The notes under the pieces were generated by a model. The model did not search any database. It was not told where the DNA came from and was given only the letters and a program-made list of their open reading frames with translations. A stretch of DNA of 64,000 nt from Haemonchus contortus (taxonomy: Eukaryota; Nematoda; Chromadorea; Rhabditida; Trichostrongylidae), in NCBI GenBank assembly GCA_000469685.2, contig LS997562.1, positions 13,713,467-13,777,466 on the forward strand, in the 5' to 3' direction. Position numbers and translations under genes: made by a program. How positions within the stretch are numbered: the stretch's first letter is position 1; each line of letters opens with the position of its first letter. This document shows, in pieces, positions 1-10,871 of the stretch.

Positions 1-2680
1 TTGCCTGTTTCAGAGATATTAATTGGCCAAGGCTCGCCCCAGAAAAATCTATGAAACCTTGAGCTGGTCATTGCTGTTCCATCTATTTTCGTACTTCAAA
101 ATAGTCTGATTTCCATGCACCGCCGATGGTTTGTTGTCGGAGAGGTCGGTGGCAATCGCAGAATGCGTTCGTTGTCCACTGATTAGGCGACATTTGCCAG
201 ATACTAATGTGATTGCCGAGGAAGCCGAATACGTAGCGCTGGCAGGATTACGGTGGCGGTCTGGCCGGTCACGTTCAACAACCGCGTGGCAGGCAACGTG
301 GAAGGGTAATTTTTCGCAACTTTCTTCTCCCCCATCGGCTCTTAACGACGATCATTCAACAACAATCATGTCACGGTTTAGTTGAAAAGGGACTATAATT
401 CAGATGAAGGTGAAAAGTTAAAATTTTTCTCAGACATGTTTTTTGGGTGTTCCGTAAATATCCATCTCCGAATTCCACTAAATTCTTTTAGCAAATTACA
501 TGGTTTCTTCAGAAAGCATCTGTTTCCAAAGGTGAGTGGATGAGCAACAAGCATTCACAAATAGCACTTTCCCATCATATGGTACACAGCGAATAAATTC
601 TGTGGAGTCCAAGTTCTCATTTGGCAGAAAGGAGATCAGTTAAGCTTAATATTAATTCTTTTTTATATCCAGTTCAAATAAATTACAAATAGTTTAAGCC
701 CGATTCAAAGTTATTTCAGAATAAGGCAGAACTCATGTCCACTCAGGTTCAGCTGGCGATGTGAGAAGTTGGCAGTTTCGGCTAATGCACATTTCAGTTG
801 AATTGTGCTGTCGTTTTCACAACTTTGAAAACTGAGCTGTAAAAGTCATACTCCTGCAGAAATCAAAGGCTCTGCCTCCACATCATTTCAGCCTTTTTAT
901 CTGCGAGTTTCCTTTCTGAGATAGCACATACGGAAAGGTTAGAAAGTACTTCACAACTGGACCAATCTTTCCTGCATCAAAAAACGGGTGCCTGTGTGGA
1001 GCCTCTTATCAAACACTGCTTCTTTCATGATTTCCGGCTCACTTGATGTACATATACCTTGAGAGCATTCCTTGAGTTGGAAGCGATACATTATTCTTTG
1101 CAGGGCACGTTATACATATTATAAGCATATACTTATATTCCTAATCCCAAAATTCAGAAGGAAAAGTAAATATTATTATATTGAAGAAGTTTGAGGGAGT
1201 GTTGCTTCTTGCTTTGTTAAGCATACAGTATTTCTTGAGGTGGATAACCTGGAGAGTATTCACTTATGGGTACAGTTTCTCTTATTGTGCGTTCTTTTCT
1301 TATTTTGTTTTGCTGTTCGAGTTTGTAGCTGATTTCGTTTCCTTGTTTGCTACTGAAGTGCACCTTTGTGTGTATTTGAAATAAATAAATAAATATCACG
1401 TTAAAGGACAAGATGAAAAGAAAAGGTGCCTACATGGAAATAATAGTGAAGCCACTGACTATTCCAACAATTGGATATGTCCCATTGCGTGGTGCATATG
1501 TCTAGTGGGAAGTCGTTACCACCTTGTCCTTTTGTCTCTTTGTGCTATTTTTGTAGATCTGTTACTGTCGTATCGGAGGGTGGGGTGGCTCTCATAACTA
1601 ACGAGCTCCAACACATCCAGTATCCTCTAAGGCCTGCACCCCTTCCAGGGATACTAATCGTTCATTACCCTCCCTAAGAAATTCGTACGTTCTGTGTCGT
1701 ATTGAAACTTTATATTACTTGTATTTACATACCTAGTGATGTTCATTAACCTTCGTTTTCAGGCAGAACAATCCAGTAAAAGGCATGACTACTGCAACCT
1801 AGCCTGGGCTTGAAATTTCCAAAACTGAAATGTCATTACAACGTCGTCGATTACGTTGATTTTTTGAAGATAGACGTTTTATGCCGAAATTTTCTGGATG
1901 AAGAGACACACTCGGCAATTAAAAGTTTGGAACTGTGAGTAAATGGCATAAAATTTGAGGAATACGACAGGTATTGAAATTTACAGGTGTTTCTGGATTG
2001 CACTAGGACTTTTAATGGATTTGCTGACTAAGGATAATATCCACTTGCGTGCCATAACATAGCCGGCTTTCTCTTCCTTGAATGCTTACGTAACCCTAAA
2101 TGCTCGAGTGTCTCCTCATGTTCAGCACATACTTCATCGTCGAATCCGGCCACTCTGCTACTAAATTCCTGAATTGTGTGAAATATTAAACCTCATAGCC
2201 TTTCAAAAAAGTTCTGTACGCGTTTAGTTCCAAGGCTTCGAAGCCGGAAACAACAAAATTGAAGATGAATCTTAATCCGGTAGAGCAACACCGATATCGC
2301 AATTCATCAGATATAATACACAGAGCAATGCACATTAAAATTAATAGCGTCCTTCTACAGTATCTGTATGGAACCTTCCACAACATGTCAGAAAACAATC
2401 AGGACAATTGCGAAATCTAAAGAACTCTTTGACGATCGACCCGGAACAATGCCTGCTTCTTCAGGACCATGCAGCTCAGCTACTGTTATACAAAAGTGGT
2501 TGTGCTGGGATGCAAAAAACTTCCAGTTGATTCATCCCGTCATAAGAGTGAACTACCGTTACTAATCACTTCATTATCATTAGACTTCAAGAATCTATAC
2601 CCACAGACCATGTTTTGTGTATTCCTACACAGTACAATTTGTATAAAGCCTATAATCAACAGCTATCACTTGAAAAGTGA
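1..2680. other. No recognisable gene
   Basis: AT-rich intergenic or intronic sequence. Open frames are short and lack splice signals or family similarity. A possible exon lies near 261-308 (+), between a CAG and a GTAATT, but it is too short to support. A short ATAAATAAATAAATA run lies near 1381-1395. Confidence 0.5.
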
Positions 2681-2684
2681 GACA

Positions 2685-2925
2685 GTGGCGGTATGATAGT
2701 AAGTGGATTTCTATCACACGTGTGATCTGGGGATCCAATCCTCGATTGATACTCGTCCAGGTCAATCAAACCCTTCCTCCCTCTAGTTTAGCCCCGAATA
2801 ATTGGTACCAGATTCGTGTGAGAGGCTGGAAACACTACTTCTGCATCGGCTCAACATATCAACTCAATGAGTGGGCTACATACTCATAGATAAGGTCATT
2901 GCGATTCTGGATAGAAACCATCTGT
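2685..2925 (+). mobile_element. tRNA-derived SINE, copy A
   Basis: The head resembles a tRNA-type pol III promoter: an A-box-like stretch near 2690, then a B-box-like GGGGATCCAATCC near 2731. The body (GGTACCAGATTCGTGTG, then CTTCTGCATCGGCTC) matches the copies near 22.5 kb and 38.3 kb in the same order, and all three end in a GATTcTGGA/GATTttGAATGGAA-like block. Shared order and spacing support one dispersed family. Both ends are approximate. It is not a functional tRNA gene because the acceptor and T stems do not pair. Confidence 0.5.
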
Positions 2926-2929
2926 GGAC

Positions 2930-4640
2930 GCCCCACCTAAGATCGTTTGTTTCGGGTAGATGCCTCTGTCCTTTCCCCTATCACTCTAAGAAAGGTCCTT
3001 ATTCTGCTAGAGTATTACACATTCCCATTTATCGGGATTTTTCAAAATATCTATTCGTTTCAAGTTTCGGCTACAAAAAAAGCACAGGTATATGGCGAAA
3101 ATTACCTTAAACTATACAAGTTTACCTATCACTTCCTCATGTCAACAAAAACTAACCGTCATACGGTGGATATGTTAGCTAACGTATTAATGACACATGT
3201 TCTGGCGCTAAATTATCATAGTGCGGGTCAGATGTCGAGGGGCCACTAGAGTGACGTCGCGATCACATGGAAACATACGGCAAGTGGTTGTACGGCACTT
3301 GAGATTAAGGCCCAGTTGTGGAAAGCCTCATCAGGATAATGTCGACCTGAGAGCAGATAGCTGAGTGCTAGAGGTAATTGAAGGCCATCTAGAAGGATAC
3401 AGCATGGATGCTGTTTCGTAGAAGATTCTTCTGATTTCAGAGCTCCATCCCAGCAACTAGATAATTAGGCCATTTCAGCATTTCCCGAACTAAAAGTTGA
3501 AATGTAACCCAAACTAGTAAACAACAACAGTAACCAACAGACGTTAACATACAAACAGTTATCAGGATGGCAAAAGCCTCGGCGTTTTGTTCCTAATTAC
3601 TACTTTACGACCAGTCTACCGACCTCACTGGCTTCCGATGACTATTTCAACAGAGAAATCCCATTCTTCAGAACAATCAGCAAAAGCTACAGGAAGGGCA
3701 GTAGTTCGGATTCGAGCACTGGGCCCCACCGCTTTCAACATCATCGAGTATTCTATTTAAACTGAAATAATGGATGATCTTGATGGTTTGTTTGGAGGCC
3801 TTTTGTCGGTTCAACCTTTGCAATAGTTGAGTAGTTTTCAATCCCTCAACTAATGACTATCCACATAATCAGCGATAAAACTGGTTGTTCATGGCGACCA
3901 GAGCTTCAGTTGTTTTACATGATATCACTACACGTTGTCCCCCATTCCCCATTAATACTGAGAATTAATGTGGAAAAGCCGCAGACTCAACCCGAATGTT
4001 GGCGCTGGATACGGTCAGCGAGAGCAGCCAATTAGAGCGGAGCCCGCCCATTTCCTCATTCTCCGCCCTCAGCTCCACCTCTCGTAATCCGGTGATCCGG
4101 CAGCATATCTGATTTTCCGGCGACGGTAATTCCGTTTCTACCTAACCAACTCATTTACCATGCTTATGAAGTTTTCTTGCCGTCGTTAAAATTTTGTTCC
4201 CGATTGATTGTCCATTCACGGAATCGTGAAAATTCCACATGAAATTTCATTTGAAAAGTGGGATTGCTCGGAGGCAGAGGCTTTCTGATCCCCAATCATA
4301 TCTTTAGACATCGATGGTTCTTCTAGAAAACATGAAATTGAATACTCATAACTCCAAAAATAGAGGGTTTGATGGAGAACCTTTTTAGATTCTATGATCA
4401 CCAAATATGCCATTCAACCAACATTTCCTACCACCTTCTACAAGCTTCGGTTAATCTGGTAGTATCAGCGGCTTTGAATTAAGTAACACGGTTAAAGCAA
4501 CTAGATGAAGTTGATAAAAATGAGCTGGAAGTTGCTGACATGCGAATGAGCGAACATTCGAACTCCTAAATCAGGACTAGTGGAGCATATGGGCGATCGA
4601 GGGCTATTTGTTTGTTTTAGATGATACCTTAAGACATTCC
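2930..4640. other. No recognisable gene; GC-rich patch
   Basis: No coding sequence is supported. The patch at about 4005-4130 is GC-rich for this window and includes AGCCAATTAG near 4028 and clustered GGAGCCCGCCC-type sequence. It could be promoter-like, but nothing ties it to a gene start. Confidence 0.35.
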
Positions 4641-4659
4641 TTTCGTTCAGAGCTTTCGT

Positions 4660-5660
4660 GAAGAAGTATGATCATCTCGTTGGCGGCCAACTTGGAGCTT
4701 GTTTGACGTCAGGACGGATCCAGTCAGTCCCACCCTGGTCCAACGGTCATCACTTTATCGCATAACGTGTCCGGCCCACCTGATCTTCGATTTCTTGGAG
4801 TAATCAACGGCATCCTTGATTTTCATTTGGTGACGGAGCTCGGAACTCCGGATTCCCTTCTGCACTTGCGTGTATAGAGAAATTCTGAGCATCGTCCTTT
4901 CCAGAGCGCGTTGAATAACTGAGAGCTCATCCTGCCTTCGTAGAGTCCAAGTCTCCGAGGCGTACGTCAAAGCAGGAATGACAGCAGTGTCGAAAAAGCG
5001 AGCGTGGAGCCGGATGTTCTTTGTCTTCTTCACTACTCCCGCGATATTCTTAAATGCTCCCCACGCGGCGCGTTTCCTTCTGCCAAGCTCAGTAGCTGGG
5101 TCGATCATGATGTAGACTTCTCGACCTAGATTCACTTAGCTAGAACATTCGGAGATATTCGTTCCTTTCAGCATGAGAGGAGCGTCAGGTATCAATCCGT
5201 TCCGCAAGGACATTGTCTTCGTAATGTTCAGTCTCAAGCCAACCTTTCCACAAGCACTGTCAAACTCGGCCAGCATTCGTTCCGCCTGCTCGATAATCAG
5301 CGTTATAAGCCCGTTGTCGTCTGCGAAGCGGAGGTGATTGAAACAGCGGCCGTCGACCTTCACTCCCAAGCCTCCTCATTCCAAACGACGAATGATATTC
5401 TTGAGAACGGTACTGAAAATTTGGGCGGAATGGTATTTCTCCGCTAAAAGCTTTCCTTTACGTTGAAAGTGACTTTCTGATACTATGGAAAAATCGCAGC
5501 TGCGAAGCTGTTGCAGAACTTACTCAGCATCCTTACGCATTAAATAGGAACGCCTTGGCTGCCCAGGACTTCAATTACCGCTTCTGTCTTGACGGTATCA
5601 AAGGCTCTCTTCAAATCGATGAACGTAAGACACAACGGCACTCTGATCCGTTATGTCTTA
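4660..5660 (-). pseudogene. RTE-type LINE reverse transcriptase, 3' fragment, dead
   Basis: Reading on the minus strand, this is the C-terminal half of a non-LTR (RTE clade) endonuclease-reverse transcriptase. Visible blocks in order are FIDLKRAFDTVKTEA (about 5635-5590), the RT active-site block FADD (about 5320), LRLNITKTM, LTYASETWTLRRQ and KSKIRWAGHVMR, followed by the usual short tail with WTR and QRDD near 4690. Stops and frameshifts separate the blocks, so no protein can be made. The N-terminal endonuclease and fingers are missing, a typical 5' truncation. It meets an opposite-strand fragment of a related element at about 5680. Confidence 0.85.
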
Positions 5661-5679
5661 CGGAACAGACATCCCTAAA

Positions 5680-5785
5680 GCTAGAACGATTCCCTGGGCC
5701 ACTCTGGCTCGTGACAGGTACGAATGGAGGCGTTACTGGCGCCCGCTCTAGGAAGTCGATGACCAACGGGACGATAGATGATACC
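5680..5785 (+). pseudogene. RTE-type LINE 3'-terminal fragment
   Basis: A plus-strand frame reads TLARDRYEWRRYWRPL, a stop, then EVDDQRDDR and a stop. This matches the characteristic last residues of hookworm RTE-like polyproteins (LARDR..W...W.PL.E.DDQRDDR). Only about 35 codons survive, with one nonsense codon. It lies tail-to-head against the minus-strand RTE fragment below 5660, so two separate insertions are implied. Confidence 0.6.
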
Positions 5786-5799
5786 TTCAGACAAAATAT

Positions 5800-6900
5800 A
5801 ACAGAACGTAAATTATGGTTCAGGCCTTTTCATCCAAGCATCAGAGCATGTCACCTCGAATTGTTCACATTCAAGCGCAAATGAGCTAGACTTGACAAAG
5901 CATTCAGCGATGCAACCGAAACTGTCTTCAAAGCGCAGAAGGCTATCAAACTTGAGGTGACATCACGTTTACTGTCATGAACGACCTTTTTCGTGGTGGA
6001 GCTCCTATCGCGAACTGTGGCAAATGAGAGCTGAGGAACAAGCTCAAGCTCGAGATCTCAATTAAGTCCTTCCCTCCGAGGCAGCTTGTTGCTTCCTGCA
6101 GCAAGGTTTGTGGTATCTCAGTGACATACCAGATAGGTATGGTGCCAGAAAAACCCATCAAGTCGCTGAGGAACTACATGCCAAAAATCCAAAAGTTACC
6201 GTTCTTTTCGAAATTTCTGAACTTTTCTGTAGGACTACAGTAAAAGGGCATCCCTGTGCGTGCATAACACATCCAGCTCCCACTTACTTGCTTATTTGAT
6301 CCCAAAATGGCCGAGCTGTCCCCTTCTTTCCGGCAGGGTAATTCTTTACGAATTCACGTCTTTTTATTTTGCTGCTGAGGCTCGTCGAAACTTGAGTCAC
6401 CTAATCGACCCTGAAGCTTTGGCATACATGCCAATTCCAACGCTTCCAAGACGGAGACTAGAAAGTTGAGGATGATGCTCAATGTGGTGGAGCGCCGACG
6501 AGATCACGGAATCTCCGGATAAGATATGCTCGTGCAAGCACATAGCATCCTCTTATAGTATTTTCCTATAGAAAGTTCAGAACATTCCAGAAGGAGTCAG
6601 GATTGTTGTGGAATTTTCTACAGATACTTTCGTACACCTCAAAATAGACGGGTTCATCTTGCCCTTGCCTAGGCAGTTTACGAAACCTAGCTACTTTGTG
6701 ACTATGTGGCCATCTCGACCTGTTGTGAATAATATCAACAAGCGTATTTATCGAGTAGAACGTTTCTTACGAAAACTTTCAGAAATTTCTGGTTATCTCG
6801 CTGATACAATGTGTTGTGTAGCGTTATTTATTGTAATCGAAAAACAATTTCAATGAGAAACTTATAGCGTTTTGGTCTAGCGAATTTCCGACGATCGGAA
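5800..6900. other. No recognisable gene; upstream of ceh-17
   Basis: No supported coding sequence. The last few hundred bases are the 5' flank of the ceh-17 homolog. I see no acceptor directly before its ATG, so I cannot tell whether the transcript is trans-spliced. Confidence 0.4.
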
Positions 6901-6916
6901 TCGGACGTAGGCTTCC

Positions 6917-9900
6917 ATGGACTACGGAGGTTACTTCACGCAGCAAGCATCCGGCATCGACAGCTCCGTATCGAATCCCTTCCAGCTAAATCCTAATTTC
7001 AATTTGAATAATAGCGCCGGCTACAGCAATGGGGCTCAGACTCAAATCTACAGCCAATATGCAAATCCCTACCTAGCAGCAGGAAATCGGTGAGTTGCCA
7101 AATACAGTAGGGGATTTGCTACTCAGTCTGCGGTGTTTCTTGTTTCAGATCCCTTCAGACAACGTCGACATCGCAACAAAATGTCTATCGACAGAGCACA
7201 CACGACTCATTACAAGCTTTCTTCAACACTGGTGAGCGCCTTTCTTTACAGTACGTGGATCTCAAGATAGTTTCTCCTGTAAGAGCTGCACAACTCTTTT
7301 CTATATGAAGAGAAATAAGGATCTTGGCGTTTAGTAATCAGGGAAAGGGAGCTAGGATCTCGAAAGAGGGTATACAGATTTTTTTAGAATTGAATTTTCA
7401 CGTGTAGAAGTGAACGGTTTGTTGCACGAATTCTCATTCTAAGTGGGTTCGTAAGTCAGTGCTTCCTGTCGCTTTCCAGACCACTCTTTTCGACTTTTCC
7501 AAAATCTTCACATCCTTGTAAGGTTGTCGACCCCTCACTAAAGTCTTTTGGGGTGTTTTGATCGGACCTTGCCTCTTCAAATTCCACGAATAGATTTCAT
7601 GACTTGTTAGCAGTTCCATCTCTTTCACAGACTTCATGTCTGAGAATTGAAATTAGCTGGGGTCGATGATTGGTTAACGCTGCATTCAGGTTGCAAGGAA
7701 CAATGTCGGTTAAAAAGTCCACGTAAAAGAAAGTAAATAGGGCCCAAGTAGTCGTAACCACTCGCTTACGTCCCCGCGGATCGCGAAGAACTCGTCCAGA
7801 TACTTTTTCGCCACATCCAAAGTGGGTCGTTCTGCTTTTGTGGGAACGAATCACTTCTCACCATATGAGGACACAGTGACCCGATTTTTCACAATTGCTG
7901 CGTTTTTTGAATATTTTCGTAGCTGTTCAATTGACCCCAACTCTGACAAACCTGAAATCAGGTTATACGCATCAGGCCACCACGGCCCATTCTTATTTCA
8001 AAGTTTCCGAAATCATATGATACACAGTTGACGAATTCAGTAAGTTATGAGGCCAACCGTAATTACCTTTGAAAAGGTACATAGCGACAGCACAGTGAGT
8101 GTTCGTGCTACTTATTAGAAAATCACCGGTCCAACAGATTCCCTTAGACGCCTACATCGAGCTTCTGCAACATATGCACTTCCGTATATTCATGGCTATC
8201 AATGAGACACAAGATAGCACTTCGTTAAAGCAGGAAGACCTGTTGACCTGAGCGAGATTCGGTCTAGGATTTGAATCGCGGACCATGCGCGTGCGATACT
8301 GCGCCACGTGCCACTACACCACCTCTGGCCCACCTCTGGCTATCACTTCGATGAATTTCGAGTGACATAAACTTAAGGAAGATGCTTTGAATGAATATTT
8401 CTCTTGATATTCAACCTACTCACGGTGCTGCTGTAAGATTGGTGTTCGGAGTAGTATTGGTAAGAAGACTCAGCTATGGTCGCTGTAGTGGATTTACTCA
8501 ATTTACTTGAAGAAACTCCATGGTATATGCATATGCAACAGATGACGGCATAGTTCTGGTGACCGTGAAGTTGAAGTTGTCTTTTGACCCTTACCCGGGT
8601 TAAGAGCAGTCTGGGAAATGACAGCACTACTAAGCCGTAGAGTTATGTGAATTCCTCCAATTAGAGAAGTATAAAATTTTTATGGAATGGGCAAAAAGGT
8701 AGGAAACTCATTTGAGGGGAATTAGAGACTGGTGTGGCACCTGATGTGGTCCTTTAAAGGAAGATGACAGTGAAACGTATTGCGAAACCAACTTTGTATT
8801 TCCGCTGTAGCTCCTTTGCTATGCCACAAACGTTTTCCCGGAGTTTTCAGGTCCTGTTATCGCTGTCATGTAGCGAAAATTAATTTTTAGAGAGTATTAA
8901 GTCAATAGCTCAAGTGATACCACCCCATAGAAGTCCGGATCTGTTCTTCGTTTAGGTCTTCAATATCAACTGTATCAGAAATCTTCGCTTATGGGAGCGG
9001 CCGATGGAAGAAGCGCCACTAGCGGGATAATGGCCGGAATCCCAGGCTCGTCACTAGTCGGTGAGTAATCAGGAGAAATAACTTGATCCTTACGAGTTCT
9101 AGTAGAAATCAGAAGGTTTCATCAAGCTTTTCGATCAACACTACTGAAGCTAACTATCAAGGTATGGGATTTGTCGAAAAAGGTGGAAATCAAGGGGAAA
9201 ACCAATCGACACTTTCACAATGCTTGACCGATACGGTTGCTCCTTGTTTGTTAGCACTTACTCTATGATGGATTGGCATACTTATGGAGTGAAAACTAGC
9301 ATGAAAGGCAACATGGAGACTTCGAGTTGAAAGGAAGGAACTGAAAATAAGTTGGAGGAAAAAACATGTCCCTGGACGCGAAGACATGGCCACCATGGGT
9401 AATCCAAAAAGACAAGAATCTGATCCGTTCGCATGTTTTGGAATGCTTTCGTTCCACTTGCTCCACACATTTACCAATGGATGCCAACGAGTCCGATCAA
9501 CCTCAGGTAATAAAACTAATTGGCTATAAATGAGGTTTTACAGAGCCCGGTTGTACGGAATTTCTGGGATTTTCGCGCTCCGATGGCTGTACCCCCGGCA
9601 GACGTCGGATGTCGATGTTCTAGTTTTTGAAATAAAGTGAGACCTATCTATGAAATGGTATTCAGTTGAAACCCAGCGCCTTTGCATCGACTTTTGAATC
9701 CTCGAATTTCAATTTCGGCCCAAAACTCAACTGATCTTTGAAAGATCGCTGCTAGCCCATATCTGTCCACGCTCCATGTTCTATCCTTCTTAATGTTCGT
9801 TTTTGTTCAAATTCGACCCTACTCAGCTGCCAGTTTTCTCTGATCATTTTCACTTGACCACCTGAACCTCACTTTTGCGGAACGTTTCCCAAAGTAAAGG

Positions 9901-10540
9901 AACTTTTCTCTTCTTCATAATAAAAATTTTGGGCCGGCTTTTTTCGAAACATAATGAGCGCATCGATCCGTTAAGTATTCTGTAGAACATAAACGGTCGA
10001 CTCAAGATGTATTTACATATGTAGCCGTTGATACATGGATAATTCTTCACCTATAAGCTCTTTCTGGATCGGTTATGTAGGGCCATTATTGCACCTGAAG
10101 AAGAGATTCATGGTACAACTGAACTGTAACGATTACGGTGTCCCTAAAGTACTATTTTTCAGGGGCTCTGTGCGGAAATCCATCTGAGCGACGTAAACAG
10201 CGACGAATCCGAACAACATTCACGTCCGGTCAGCTCAAGGAATTGGAGAGAAGCTTTCTGGAGAGCCATTATCCCGATATCTACACACGTGAAGATATTG
10301 CTATGAGAATTGATCTCACGGAAGCGAGGGTTCAGGTAAATTATACGTCTAATGAATACTACCAAAGGGTAGTTGAAAATAATGATCTTTTAGGTTTGGT
10401 TCCAAAACAGGCGAGCTAAATACAGGAAGCAAGAGAAGCAGCGACGAGCCAAAGAGGAAGGGGAGGACACGGAAAAGAAGTCAGAAGTCGACGATAAAGG
10501 GGCTGCTAGTGAAGCACTGTCCGATCTCGCTGATCATTAG
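6917..10540 (+). CDS. ceh-17: Paired-like homeodomain protein, Phox2/CEH-17 homolog
   Basis: Five exons join with matching phases: 6917-7089, 7149-7231, 8956-9060, 10163-10335 and 10394-10540, giving 226 aa, close to the C. elegans protein. Introns are GT-AG with TTTCAG, TTTAG or TTTTAG acceptors. The homeodomain spans about residues 133-192 and starts [18 protein letters not shown]. It includes [10 protein letters not shown] and IDLTEARVQ, then, across the last intron, [16 protein letters not shown], with Gln at homeodomain position 50. The Phox2-type HYPDIYTRE and LTEARVQ blocks separate it from other paired-like proteins. The N-terminus is rich in Asn, Gln, Ser and Tyr; the tail is charged and lacks the polyalanine of vertebrate Phox2b. 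In C. elegans this nuclear factor specifies the ALA and SIA neurons; that role here is inferred. Introns 2 (1.7 kb) and 3 (1.1 kb) contain only diffuse repeats. Confidence 0.95.
8215..8330 (-). mobile_element. tRNA-like SINE head in ceh-17 intron 2
   Basis: On the minus strand an A-box-like TGGTGTAGTGGCACG and a B-box-like GCGATTCAAATCCTAG are spaced as in a tRNA. They are followed by an AGGTCAACAGG block resembling AGGTCAATCAA in SINE copy A. The T-arm does not pair, so it is not a working tRNA. Boundaries are uncertain. Confidence 0.35.
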
Positions 10541-10871
10541 ATCCAGACAGACATCGGCTGTTCAGTGATGGGCGACATTTGGGATGCCCAGGAAATCTAT
10601 CGTCAAATGGTCCTCTTCCTAGTCAGTCTCGCTTGATGTGTATACTGCGAAACGTCTAGCCAGCACATTCACCGCCTATTCGCTGCGATCTTTTGTACAT
10701 TTTTCGATAACACTTAAATATTCATCATGCATGTGTAAAAATGAAGAGAGATCAATGAGAATTCAACTGCAGCCGCCGCACACACACACCAGTAAATAGT
10801 ACGTACAAGGAGACGCTGATCTCAACCTTCGGATCGCTTAGTGACCAAGGGTGTCGACGTCTTTCAACGAT
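10541..10871. other. Convergent 3' region between ceh-17 and the minus-strand gene
   Basis: About 330 bases separate the ceh-17 stop from the stop of the opposite-strand gene, so the two 3' ends face each other. No canonical AATAAA was seen. A short CACACACACA run lies near 10777. Confidence 0.5.

Noticed and set aside
8260..8330. Possible tRNA gene on the minus strand
   Set aside because: A- and B-box-like sequences are present but the T stem does not pair, so it fits a SINE head better.
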